Assembly: GCA_900470095.1 (NCBI GenBank)
Contig: UBZM01000051.1
Coordinates: forward strand, 1 to 48,502
Reading direction: 5' to 3'
Origin: Hyphomicrobiales bacterium
GTDB taxonomy: Bacteria > Pseudomonadota > Alphaproteobacteria > Rhizobiales > Beijerinckiaceae
Length of the DNA stretch: 48,502 bases
In this document: positions 25,316 through 33,487 of the stretch, piece by piece
How the letters are laid out: every line of letters begins with the position of its first letter
How positions within the stretch are numbered: the first letter of the stretch is position 1
Notes under the pieces: generated by a model
Told to the model about the DNA's origin: nothing
The model's database searches: none
Seen by the model: only the letters and a program-made list of their open reading frames with translations
Program-made: the position numbers and the translations under genes

Positions 25316-26060
25316 GATCCGCAATCTGGTGAAGGCCTTTGGCGGGGTGCGCGCGACCGACGACGTTACGCTGACCTTCGAGACCGCCTCGCTGACCGCG
25401 ATCATCGGGCCGAACGGCGCGGGAAAGAGCACCTTCTTCAACCAGCTCTCGGGGGCGATCCGGCCCGATAGCGGCGAGATCCGGCTGGATGGCCAGAACC
25501 TCGTCGGATTGCGCATCGGCGAGATCGTGCGGCGCGGGGTCGGGCGGGCCTTCCAGGTCGCGAGCATCTTCCCGTCGCTGACGGTCGAGGAAACCCTGCT
25601 GGCCGCGGTCTCCGCACATCACCGCCATGCGGGCCGCCTCGGAACGCGTTTCCCGCTCGCCTCGACGCGCGCTCATGCCGGACATTGCGTCGCGATGGTC
25701 GGGCTTCACGACAAGCGCCACATCCTCTCGGCCAATCTCTCGCATGGCGACCAGAAGCTGCTCGATATCGCGCTTGCCCTGGTGCTCGAGCCGCGCGTGC
25801 TCCTGCTCGACGAGCCGACCGCCGGCATGGGCCCCGAGGAGCGCTGGCGCGTCATCGACAAGGTCCATGAGCTCTGGGAACGGCAGAAAATGACCGTGGT
25901 CTTCATCGAGCACGACATGGACATCGTCTTCAAGATCGCCCCGTCGATCCGCGTCCTGAGCTATGGCCGGGTTCTGGCGGAGGGCACCCCGCAGCAGATC
26001 CGGACCAACCCGGCCGTGATCGAGGCCTATCTCGGCAGCGAGCATGAGGTGGCGGCATGA
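25308..26060 (+). CDS. livG: Liv-type ABC transporter ATPase (LivG family)
   Basis: A 250-residue ATPase. Walker A IIGPNGAGKSTFFNQLSG lies near residue 29-46, the signature appears as LSHGDQKLLDIALAL (the usual second Gly-Gly pair is His-Gly), and Walker B is VLLLDEPTAGMGPEE. It energises uptake together with LivF. ATG 25308 is used since MLEIRNLVKAFGGV is the standard start; it lies inside the end of the SDR gene. Its last bases overlap livF by 4. Confidence 0.92.
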   Translation: MLEIRNLVKAFGGVRATDDVTLTFETASLTAIIGPNGAGKSTFFNQLSGAIRPDSGEIRLDGQNLVGLRIGEIVRRGVGRAFQVASIFPSLTVEETLLAAVSAHHRHAGRLGTRFPLASTRAHAGHCVAMVGLHDKRHILSANLSHGDQKLLDIALALVLEPRVLLLDEPTAGMGPEERWRVIDKVHELWERQKMTVVFIEHDMDIVFKIAPSIRVLSYGRVLAEGTPQQIRTNPAVIEAYLGSEHEVAA

Positions 26061-26788
26061 GCGGCGGTTCCGTCACCAGCCCTGCGGTCATCGAGCTGTC
26101 CGGCGTCGACGTCTTCTATGGGGCGAGCCAGATCCTGTTCGGCGTCGGTTTTTCCGTCGAGCAGGGCCAGACCATGGCGCTGCTCGGCCGCAATGGCGCC
26201 GGCAAGAGCACGACGATGAAGGCAATCGCCGGTCTTGCCCCGCCGCGGCGCGGCAGCGTGCGCCTGAACGGCGCCGAGACGACGCGCCAGAAGCCGCACC
26301 GCATCGCCTGCGCCGGGCTCGGTTTCGTGCCCGAGGACAGGCAGGTCTTTCCGCAGCACAGCGTCGAGGACAACCTGCTGATCGCGGCGAAGAAGGGCCC
26401 CGATGGGCGGGACGAGTGGAACCTCGAACGCATCTACGAGGTGTTTCCGCTGCTCGTGCCCCTGCGCCAGCGCATGGCCGGGCGCCTCTCTGGCGGTGAG
26501 CAGCAGATGCTCGCGATCGCCCGCATGCTGATGGGCAACCCCTCGGTGCTGCTGCTGGACGAGCCCAGCGAAGGCCTCGCGCCCATCATCGTGCAGCGCA
26601 TCGGCGAGCTGATCCGCACGCTGCGCCAGACCGGCGTCACGATCCTGATCGCCGAGCAGAACATGCATTTCTGCCTCGGCCTCGCCACCGACGCGACCGT
26701 GATCGACAAGGGCCAGATCGTCTTCAAGGGCTCGATCGCGGCCCTGAAGGCGAATGCCGACATCCGCCAGCGTTATCTCGCGCTCTGA
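26057..26788 (+). CDS. livF: Liv-type ABC transporter ATPase (LivF family)
   Basis: A 243-residue ATPase with Walker A LLGRNGAGKSTTMKAIAGL near residue 42-60, signature LSGGEQQMLAIARMLMG near 146, and Walker B VLLLDEPSEGLAPIIVQRI. It completes the five-part uptake system (binding protein, two permeases, two ATPases). It overlaps livG by ATGA and is followed after 18 bases by the MmgE/PrpD gene. Confidence 0.92.
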   Translation: MSGGSVTSPAVIELSGVDVFYGASQILFGVGFSVEQGQTMALLGRNGAGKSTTMKAIAGLAPPRRGSVRLNGAETTRQKPHRIACAGLGFVPEDRQVFPQHSVEDNLLIAAKKGPDGRDEWNLERIYEVFPLLVPLRQRMAGRLSGGEQQMLAIARMLMGNPSVLLLDEPSEGLAPIIVQRIGELIRTLRQTGVTILIAEQNMHFCLGLATDATVIDKGQIVFKGSIAALKANADIRQRYLAL

Positions 26789-26806
26789 TCGCCCAGGAGA
26801 TTGCTC

Positions 26807-28165
26807 GTGCCGACGCTCACCCGCGAGATCGCCCGTTTTGTCGTGCAGCTGCGCGCGGAAACCCTGCCGCCCGAGGTTGTGGCCAAGGCCCGCTCCTGCC
26901 TCGTCAATGCGCTCGGCATGGCGGTCAACGGCTTCGACACGCCCTATGCGCCGGTGGCCCGCAAGGCCGCCCTGGCGCTCGATGGCGAGATTGCCCACGG
27001 GGCGACCCTGCTCGGCGATGGCAGGCGCAGCACGATCGGCGCTGCCTGCCTCGCCAATGCGGCGCTGTTCCATGGCCGGGCCCAGGAGGATACCTGCGGG
27101 GCGGCGCATTTCGGCACGATCCTGATCCCGATGCTGCTGGCGATGATCGAGGCCAGGGCCTATCCGCTTGCAAGGCTGCTTCCGGCGCTGGTCGCGGGCT
27201 ACGAGGCTGGCGGCCTGCTGGAGCAGGCCTTCGCCGGGCGCACGACGCCGGCCGGGTTCCGCTCCTCTGCGACCTATGGCGCCGTTGCGGCTGCGGCTGC
27301 GGCCGGCGCGCTGATGGAGCTTGACGAGGCGACGCTTGCGGCAGCGCTGGCCAATGCCGTCTCGTTCACCGGCGGCGTCCTGCAATCCTTTGCCGACGGC
27401 ACCGACGAATGGCGCTATCAGGTGGGCATCGTCGCCCGCAACGGCCTGGCCGCCGCCGAGCTTGCCGCGGCCGGCTCGGTCTCCGCGCCGCATGCCGTGG
27501 AGGGCAGGGCGGGGCTGGCGCGCAGCTTTGCCGGCGTGGACGCGCCGGCCGGTCTCGCCGCCAGCCTCGGCCGCGACTGGGCGATCCTGCGCGTCACCTT
27601 CAAGCCTTTTCCGGTCTGCGCCTTCAACCAGACGCCGGTCACCGGTGCGCTCGCCCTGCGCGAGGGGCTGGCCGGCAGGCCGCTCGCGGCGGTGCGCGTG
27701 CGGATGAACCCCTATGAGACCGGTTATGCCGGCATGGATGCGACCGGCCCGTTCAACTCGATTTCGGGCACCTTGATGAGCATTCCGTTCTGCATTGCCA
27801 CGACCCTGGTCCACGGCGCGCCGAGCACGCGGCAGATGACGACCTATGACGATGCCGCGGTGAATGCGCTGGTCGAGCGGATCGCGCTCGTCACCGATCC
27901 CGGCGTGCCGGTGCTCAGCGCAGTGCTCGAGGCTGACACGCTGGACGGCGAGACCCTGATCCATGAGCAGAGGATGACGCCCGCCGACTATGCCTTCGAT
28001 CGCGCGACCTTGCGCGAATTGCTCGGTCGCATCGGCAGCGAGCAGGGGCTGCCGCGATCTCTGTTCGAACGGATCGAGGCCGTCGTCGATGCCCTGCCGC
28101 ATGGCGCCATCGCGGATGTCGTCGGGCTCTTCTCGGAGATCGAAGGCCGGCGCCGGGCAGCGTAA
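26807..28165 (+). CDS. MmgE/PrpD family protein
   Basis: A 452-residue protein of the MmgE/PrpD fold, which includes 2-methylcitrate dehydratase, cis-aconitate decarboxylase and iminodisuccinate epimerase. Typical stretches are FHGRAQEDTCGAAHFGTILIPMLLA near residue 90, GTDEWRYQVGIVARNGLAAAELA near 200, FKPFPVCAFNQTPVTGAL near 265 and FNSISGTLMSIPFCIA near 320. The substrate-deciding residues cannot be assigned by eye. GTG 26807 follows AGGAG by 7 bases and is preferred to TTG 26801. As the last gene of the Liv operon it likely acts on a hydroxylated or unsaturated di- or tricarboxylate in the same pathway, or on its end product. Confidence 0.85.
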   Translation: MPTLTREIARFVVQLRAETLPPEVVAKARSCLVNALGMAVNGFDTPYAPVARKAALALDGEIAHGATLLGDGRRSTIGAACLANAALFHGRAQEDTCGAAHFGTILIPMLLAMIEARAYPLARLLPALVAGYEAGGLLEQAFAGRTTPAGFRSSATYGAVAAAAAAGALMELDEATLAAALANAVSFTGGVLQSFADGTDEWRYQVGIVARNGLAAAELAAAGSVSAPHAVEGRAGLARSFAGVDAPAGLAASLGRDWAILRVTFKPFPVCAFNQTPVTGALALREGLAGRPLAAVRVRMNPYETGYAGMDATGPFNSISGTLMSIPFCIATTLVHGAPSTRQMTTYDDAAVNALVERIALVTDPGVPVLSAVLEADTLDGETLIHEQRMTPADYAFDRATLRELLGRIGSEQGLPRSLFERIEAVVDALPHGAIADVVGLFSEIEGRRRAA

Positions 28166-28241
28166 CGGCCTGCCGTGATCCACTTGGCGTGACCCGCCTT
28201 GCATCAACGTCCTGGCATCGAAGGAGTTGCACTCTCAAAAA

Positions 28242-28264
28242 ATGAATTATGACTCATAAATCAT
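28242..28264. promoter_or_regulatory. 23-bp palindromic operator, copy 2 (E1/E2 operon promoter)
   Basis: Half-sites ATGAATTATGA and TCATAAATCAT flank C28253; the arms pair at 10 of 11 positions. This is the better-preserved copy of the element at 21109-21131. It lies 37 bases upstream of the E1alpha start in a 136-base gap after the MmgE/PrpD gene. TATGCT at 28267-28272 could be a -10 box, which would place the operator across the promoter. It suggests a second, co-regulated transcription unit. Confidence 0.75.
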
Positions 28265-28301
28265 TTTATGCTAGATGCGACTCCTGGGGATTGAGAGCTT
28301 C

Positions 28302-29315
28302 ATGACAGAACCATTGGACCCTTCCGCCGCGCCGGCCGGCCACAACGCCGACCACGGGCTGCTCGCGCTCTATCGTTCGCTGGTGCTGATCCGCTGCAGC
28401 GAAGAGCGGCTGAGCGCGATGTTCGCCGATGGCGAGGTGCCGGGCTTCATCCATCTCAGCATCGGCCAGGAGGCGGTTTCGGTTGGGGTCATGGCGGCCC
28501 TGACGGCGCAGGATACGATCGCCTCGACCCATCGCGGCCACGGCCATGCCATTGCCAAGGGGCTTTCGCTCGACGGTTTCTTCGCGGAACTGCTGGCCAG
28601 GGATACCGGGCTCTGCCGCGGCCGCGGCGGCTCGATGCATGTCGCCGACATGTCGGTCGGCATGCTTGGCGCCAACGGCATTGTCGGGGCCGGGCTCTCG
28701 ATCGCGCTCGGCAGCGCGCTGGCGCATCGGACGCAGAAGAGCGGCGCGGTCGCGGTCGCCTTCTTCGGTGACGGGGCGCTGGCCGAAGGGCTCGTGCATG
28801 AATGCCTGAACATGGCGGCGCTCTGGCGGCTGCCGATGCTTTTCGTCTGCGAGAACAACGGCTGGGGCGAATTCCTGCCGACCTCGAAGCAGCTCTCCTT
28901 CGCATTGAAGGATCTGGCCGCCGCCTACCGGATCCCGCATGTCCTGGTCGACGGCAACGACGTCGCCGCCGTTGCCGAGGCCGCCGCGCGGATCGTGCCC
29001 GAGGTCAGGGCGGACGGCCCGCGCATCATCGAATGCATGACGACGCGGGTGCGCGGCCATTTCGAGGGCGATGCCCAGAAATACCGTGATGCCGACGACC
29101 TCGCGGCGCTGAGCGAACGCGATCCGCTGCGGATCACCGCGACGCAGCTGGTGCGGGCTGGCATCGCCGAGGACGCCCTGGCCAGCATCACCGAGGAGGT
29201 CAAGGCGCGCATTCATGCCGCGGTCGAGGCGGCGCGCGCGGCACCTGGCCCTGGTTTCGAGGCCGCGCTCGCGGATGTCTACACAGCGGCGCCAGCCGGG
29301 ATGGAGGCACGCTGA
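28302..29315 (+). CDS. Thiamine-diphosphate-dependent dehydrogenase E1 component, alpha subunit (acetoin/2-oxoacid dehydrogenase type)
   Basis: A 337-residue E1 alpha subunit. The ThDP-binding motif runs from FFGDGALAEGLVHECLNMA to VCENNGWGE near residues 150-185, and GFIHLSIGQEAVSVGVMAALT and HRGHGHAIAKG are standard for E1 alpha. It decarboxylates a 2-oxo acid or cleaves an acetoin-like ketol and hands the acyl group to lipoyl-E2. Its short length fits AcoA-type rather than longer branched-chain E1 alpha proteins, but size alone does not settle substrate. ATG 28302 has GAGAG upstream; an in-frame ATG at 28275 lacks any RBS. The stop overlaps the E1beta start by one base. Confidence 0.88.
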   Translation: MTEPLDPSAAPAGHNADHGLLALYRSLVLIRCSEERLSAMFADGEVPGFIHLSIGQEAVSVGVMAALTAQDTIASTHRGHGHAIAKGLSLDGFFAELLARDTGLCRGRGGSMHVADMSVGMLGANGIVGAGLSIALGSALAHRTQKSGAVAVAFFGDGALAEGLVHECLNMAALWRLPMLFVCENNGWGEFLPTSKQLSFALKDLAAAYRIPHVLVDGNDVAAVAEAAARIVPEVRADGPRIIECMTTRVRGHFEGDAQKYRDADDLAALSERDPLRITATQLVRAGIAEDALASITEEVKARIHAAVEAARAAPGPGFEAALADVYTAAPAGMEAR

Positions 29316-30289
29316 TGCCGGAGCTTCGTTATCTCAAGGCGATCAACCTCGCTTTGGCCGACGCGATGGCGGCCGACCCGTCCGTCATCCTGATCGGCGA
29401 GGATGTCTCCGAGGCCGGCGGCGCCTTCGGAGCCAGCCGCGGCCTGCGCGAGCGCTTCGGTGCCGAGCGCATTGTCGATACGCCGATCTCCGAGGCGGCG
29501 ATCGCGGGCGCCGCCGTGGGAGCCGCGCTTAGCGGCCTCAGGCCGGTCGTCGAGATCATGTTCATGGATTTCACCACGCTTGTCATGGACGCGATGGTGA
29601 ACCAGGCGGCGAAGGCACGCTTCATGTTCGGCGGCCAGAGCTCAGTGCCGATGGTGCTGCGCACGCCGCATGGCGGCGGCCTAGGCGCCGGCCCCCAGCA
29701 TTCGCAATGCCTGGAGGCCTGGTTCGCCCATGTGCCGGGGCTGAAGGTCGTTTGCCCCTCCGACCCGGCCAGCGCCTATGGCCTGCTGCGCGCCGCGATC
29801 GCCGATCCCGACCCGGTCGTCTTCGTCGAGAACAAGGCGCTCTACGCCATGAAGGCCGAAGTGCCGGCCGAGCTGCCGATCATTCCGCTGGGCCAGGCGG
29901 CGACACTGCGCGAGGGCAGGGATGTCAGCATCATTGCCTATGGCGCCGCCGTCCACACGGCCCTGGCCGCTGCCTCCCAGCTCGCGGGAGAAGGCGTCGA
30001 GGCCGAAATCCTGGACCTGCGCAGCATCCAGCCCTGGGACGAGCAGGCCGTCCTGCGCTCGCTCGCCAAGACCCATCGCCTCGTCGTGGTGCACGAGGCC
30101 GTCGAGGCCTTCGGCGTCGGCGCCGAGATCGTCGCCCGCATGGCCGATATCGGCTTCGACGAACTCGACGGGCCGATCGTACGGGTCGGCGCCCCCTTCA
30201 TGCCGGTGCCGTTCTCCAAGGGCTTGGAGACGGCCTACCTGCCTTCCGCCGAGCGGGTGGTGCAAGCCGTGCGCCGCACACTCGCCTGA
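29315..30289 (+). CDS. Thiamine-diphosphate-dependent dehydrogenase E1 component, beta subunit
   Basis: A 324-residue transketolase-like E1 beta: LKAINLALADAMAADPSVILIGEDV at the start, VDTPISEAAIAGAAVGAALSGLRPVVEIMFMDF near residue 50-85, and the conserved MVLRTPHGGGLGAGPQHSQCLEAWFAHVPGLKVV-type segment near 110-145 that contacts ThDP and the substrate. It forms an alpha2-beta2 tetramer with the preceding subunit. No E3 (dihydrolipoamide dehydrogenase) gene is present, so it would have to be shared with other complexes. Confidence 0.9.
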   Translation: MPELRYLKAINLALADAMAADPSVILIGEDVSEAGGAFGASRGLRERFGAERIVDTPISEAAIAGAAVGAALSGLRPVVEIMFMDFTTLVMDAMVNQAAKARFMFGGQSSVPMVLRTPHGGGLGAGPQHSQCLEAWFAHVPGLKVVCPSDPASAYGLLRAAIADPDPVVFVENKALYAMKAEVPAELPIIPLGQAATLREGRDVSIIAYGAAVHTALAAASQLAGEGVEAEILDLRSIQPWDEQAVLRSLAKTHRLVVVHEAVEAFGVGAEIVARMADIGFDELDGPIVRVGAPFMPVPFSKGLETAYLPSAERVVQAVRRTLA

Positions 30290-30306
30290 GACCGAGAGGA
30301 ACGCCC

Positions 30307-31089
30307 GTGTCCGACAGCATTCTCTATGAGCGCCGTGACGCCACCGCCCTGATCACGATCAACCGGCCAGCGACGCTGAACGCGCTCGACATGGCGACGC
30401 TTGCGGCGCTTGACGAGGCCGTGGGCCGCGCCGGGGCCGATCCGCTGGTCAAGGTCGTCGTCCTGACCGGAGCCGGCGAGCGCGCCTTCGTCGCCGGCGG
30501 CGATATCGCCGATCTCGATAGCCGCCAGGGCTTGCCGCATTATCTCGAGCTCGGCGAGCGGCTGCACAGCGTCTTCCGCCGCATCGAGACGCTGGACAAG
30601 CCGACGATCGCCGCCGTGAACGGCTGGGCGCTGGGCGGCGGCACCGAATTGCTGCTCTGCCTCGACATTCGCCTTGCCGCCAGCTCCGCCAAATTCGGCC
30701 TGCCCGAGATCAATCTCGGCCTGTTCCCCGGCGCGGGCGGCTCGCAGCGACTGATCCGGCAGATCCCGCTGTGCCGGGCGAAGGAGCTGATGTTCACCGG
30801 CGGACGCATCGATGCGGTCGAGGCGGAGCGGCTCGGCCTGATCAACCGCGTCGTGCCCGATGCCGAACTGCTCGACCAGGCGCTTGCACTGGCGGCCAGC
30901 ATCGCGACCAAGTCCCCGCTCGTCCTGAAGCTCCTGAAGCGCACGCTCAATGACGGTGCGGATATGCCGCTGCCTTCGGCGCTGCGCCATGAGCAGGCGA
31001 TGATCGGCCTCGTGCTCGATTCCGCCGATGCACATGAAGGCTGCCAGGCCTTCCTGCAGAAGCGCCAAGCCAGATTCCGGGGCGTGTGA
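30307..31089 (+). CDS. Enoyl-CoA hydratase/isomerase (crotonase family)
   Basis: A 260-residue crotonase. The oxyanion-hole region AFVAGGDIADLD lies near residue 60-70. Both acid-base glutamates of hydratases can be recognised: one in GWALGGGTELLLCLDIR and one in FGLPEINLGLFPGAGG. It should therefore hydrate a 2-enoyl-CoA to 3-hydroxyacyl-CoA, the step after the acyl-CoA dehydrogenase of the same operon. GTG 30307 follows a strong GAGAGGA by 6 bases. It sits between E1beta and E2, so hydratase and dehydrogenase complex are made together. Confidence 0.9.
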   Translation: MSDSILYERRDATALITINRPATLNALDMATLAALDEAVGRAGADPLVKVVVLTGAGERAFVAGGDIADLDSRQGLPHYLELGERLHSVFRRIETLDKPTIAAVNGWALGGGTELLLCLDIRLAASSAKFGLPEINLGLFPGAGGSQRLIRQIPLCRAKELMFTGGRIDAVEAERLGLINRVVPDAELLDQALALAASIATKSPLVLKLLKRTLNDGADMPLPSALRHEQAMIGLVLDSADAHEGCQAFLQKRQARFRGV

Positions 31090-31091
31090 CC

Positions 31092-32318
31092 ATGTCGAGC
31101 GCCGCTCCCATCGTGATGCCCAAGCTCGGCCTGACCATGACCGAGGGCCTGCTCGCGTCCTGGCGCGTCTGTCCGGGCGACAGGGTTGCGGCCGGCGACA
31201 TCCTGTTCATCGTCGAGACCGAGAAGATCGCCACCGAGATCGAGGCCCAGCAGGCGGGCCACATCGGCGAAATCCTGATCCCGGAAGGCGAGACGGTCCC
31301 TGTCGGCGCCGTGCTCGCGACCTGGGCCGGCGCCGCTTCCGCCGCCGGGGCGCAGAAGGCCGCAGCTCCGGAGATGACCACGGCCAAGCCTGAGCCGGTG
31401 CCCGTGCCGGCCCCGGTTGCCGGGGACCGCGTGATCGCGACGCCGCTGGCGCGGCGCATCGCCCGCCGGCATGGCCTGGATCTGTCCTTGGTCGCAGGCT
31501 CCGGCCCACGCGGCAGGATCAAGCAGGCCGATGTCCAGGCGGCCTTGGCCGCGACCATCGCACCGACCGAGACGAGCGTCCGACCGACCCCGGCCGCGCG
31601 AGCGACGTCCGACCGGCGACGCCCCGCCAGCACGATGGAAAAGATCGTCGCGCGCCGGCTGACCCTGTCGAAGCAGACGATCCCGCATTTCTACGTTCAT
31701 GCCGAAGCCGATATTTCGGGGCTGCTGGACCTGCGCGAGGAGTTGAACGGCAGCAGTGGGCACACGCGCCTGAGCATCACGCATTTCATCATGGCGGCCG
31801 TTGGCCGGGCCCTGGTCGAGATGCCGGCCTGCAACCTGCTCTGGGCCGAGGACGAGATCATCGAGCTCGCCAGTCCGGATGTTGGGCTCGCGGTCGACAG
31901 CGAGCGCGGCCTGCTCGTGCCGGTGCTCCGCGAGGCCGGCCACCTGAGCCTGGACGCGGTCGCAGACGGGTGCGGCGATCTCGTGGCCCGCGCCCGCTCC
32001 GGACGCCTGGCGAGCGCCGAGCTCGAGGGCGGCGCCATCTCGGTCTCCAATGTCGGCATGTTCGGCGCCTCGCATCTCGTGCCGATCATCAATCCCGGCC
32101 AGTCGGCCATTCTCGGGGTCGCGGCGCAGAAGCCGGTCTTCCGGCCGGATGCGAACGGCCTGCCGTGCCTGCGGCGCGAGGTCGGTCTCGTTCTCTCCTG
32201 CGACCACCGCGTGCTCGACGGCGTGCGGGCGGCGCGCTTCCTCGATCACATCGTCAACACCCTTGAAAACCCGTTGCGGCTGCTGCGCCAGCGCGCGGCG
32301 GAGCGGAGGCCAGCATGA
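31092..32318 (+). CDS. Dihydrolipoamide acyltransferase (E2) of the 2-oxoacid/acetoin dehydrogenase-type complex
   Basis: A 408-residue E2 with one lipoyl domain (residues about 6-80, lipoyl lysine K45 in ETEKIATEIE), a Pro/Ala/Lys linker, a peripheral-subunit-binding domain (ATPLARRIARRHGLDLS to GRIKQADVQAAL, about 115-150) and an acyltransferase domain ending in the active-site SCDHRVLDGVRAARF. It transfers the acyl group from E1 to CoA. ATG 31092 is 2 bases after the hydratase stop. The architecture suits acetoin, branched-chain or pyruvate complexes equally. Confidence 0.9.
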   Translation: MSSAAPIVMPKLGLTMTEGLLASWRVCPGDRVAAGDILFIVETEKIATEIEAQQAGHIGEILIPEGETVPVGAVLATWAGAASAAGAQKAAAPEMTTAKPEPVPVPAPVAGDRVIATPLARRIARRHGLDLSLVAGSGPRGRIKQADVQAALAATIAPTETSVRPTPAARATSDRRRPASTMEKIVARRLTLSKQTIPHFYVHAEADISGLLDLREELNGSSGHTRLSITHFIMAAVGRALVEMPACNLLWAEDEIIELASPDVGLAVDSERGLLVPVLREAGHLSLDAVADGCGDLVARARSGRLASAELEGGAISVSNVGMFGASHLVPIINPGQSAILGVAAQKPVFRPDANGLPCLRREVGLVLSCDHRVLDGVRAARFLDHIVNTLENPLRLLRQRAAERRPA

Positions 32319-33487
32319 ATTTCGACCGCAGCGACGAGCAACAGATGCTGGCGGAAACCGCGCGGCGGGTGGGCGAGAAATTCGGCCTGGACTACTGGCG
32401 CGAGCTCGACGCGAAGAAGGAATTTCCCAGCGCCGTCTGGCGCGAGATCTGCGCGGCCGGGCTCTGCGGCATCGCGATCCCGGAGGAGTATGGCGGCGCC
32501 GGCCTCGGCATGGCCGAGGTCGCGATCGCGGTCGAGAACCTCTGCGCGGCGGCCGGCGGGTCGACGCTGAGCCAGATGTTCATGTGCAATCCGGTCTTTG
32601 GCGGGGTGACCATCAGCCGGTTCGGCACCGAGGCGATGAAGCGCGAGCTCCTACCGGCGCTGGTGGCGGGCGACGCGCTGTTCGCGATGGCGCTGACCGA
32701 GCCGGATGCCGGCACGAATTCGCTCGCGCTCAAGACCTTCGCGCGGGCCGACGGCAATGGCTGGCGCCTCAACGGCCAGAAGATCTGGATCACCGCGGTG
32801 CCCCAGGCGACGAAGATGCTGGTCGTCGCTCGCACCCGCAAGCTGGAGGAGGTCGGCCGCAAGACCGACGGCATCAGCCTCTTCCTCATCGATGTCGACA
32901 GGGCGGGGCTGACCCATCAGGCAATCGAGAAGGTCGGCACCCACACCTTGCCCTCCAGCGCCGTGTTCTTCGAGGATGTGCGCGTCGAGGGGCATGAGCT
33001 CGTCGGCACGCTCGATGGCGGCTTTCGCGAATTGCTCGACGTGCTGAACACCGAGCGCATCGTCACCACGGCCGGGCTGGTCGGCACGGCCGAGCTCGCG
33101 ATCCGCCTCGCAGCCGACTATGCCCGCGAACGCAAGATCTTCAACGGCGCGGCGATCGGCTCCTATCAGGGCATCCAGTTCCCGCTCGCCGAGGCGCATA
33201 TCCAGCTGGAATGCGCCAGGCTGATGAACCAGAAGGCGGCGGCGCTCTACGATCAGGGCAAGCCCTATGGCAGCGAGGCCAATATGGCCAAATGGCTTGC
33301 CGGCCACGCCGCGGGGCTGGCGACGGACCGCGCCATCCAGACGCTGGGCGGCATGGGCTATGCGAAGGAATACCATGTCGAGCGGCTTTGGCGCGACGCG
33401 CGGCTGTTCCGCGTCGCACCGGTCTCGGAGGAGATGATCCTCAACTACGTCGCCCAGCATGACCTGGGGCTGCCACGCTCCTACTAG
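32315..33487 (+). CDS. Acyl-CoA dehydrogenase, with the catalytic base apparently at the helix-G position
   Basis: A 390-residue FAD enzyme with the three-part acyl-CoA dehydrogenase fold: FAMALTEPDAGTNSLAL and KIWITAVPQATKM contact FAD in the middle domain, and QTLGGMGYAKEYHVERLWRDARLFRVAP closes the C-terminal helices. Where medium-chain enzymes have the catalytic glutamate in YEGTS, this protein has APVSEEM, with Pro369 at that position. A glutamate (E247, in NTERIVT) occupies the alternative site used by isovaleryl- and long-chain-type enzymes. It should oxidise an acyl-CoA, perhaps branched, to the 2-enoyl-CoA used by the hydratase. It overlaps E2 by ATGA and ends the operon. Confidence 0.9.
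   Translation: MNFDRSDEQQMLAETARRVGEKFGLDYWRELDAKKEFPSAVWREICAAGLCGIAIPEEYGGAGLGMAEVAIAVENLCAAAGGSTLSQMFMCNPVFGGVTISRFGTEAMKRELLPALVAGDALFAMALTEPDAGTNSLALKTFARADGNGWRLNGQKIWITAVPQATKMLVVARTRKLEEVGRKTDGISLFLIDVDRAGLTHQAIEKVGTHTLPSSAVFFEDVRVEGHELVGTLDGGFRELLDVLNTERIVTTAGLVGTAELAIRLAADYARERKIFNGAAIGSYQGIQFPLAEAHIQLECARLMNQKAAALYDQGKPYGSEANMAKWLAGHAAGLATDRAIQTLGGMGYAKEYHVERLWRDARLFRVAPVSEEMILNYVAQHDLGLPRSY

Noticed and set aside
26027..28207. 726-residue minus-strand open frame
   Set aside because: Antisense to livF and the MmgE/PrpD gene, both well supported.
30540..32249. 569-residue minus-strand open frame
   Set aside because: Antisense to the hydratase and E2 genes; no motif.
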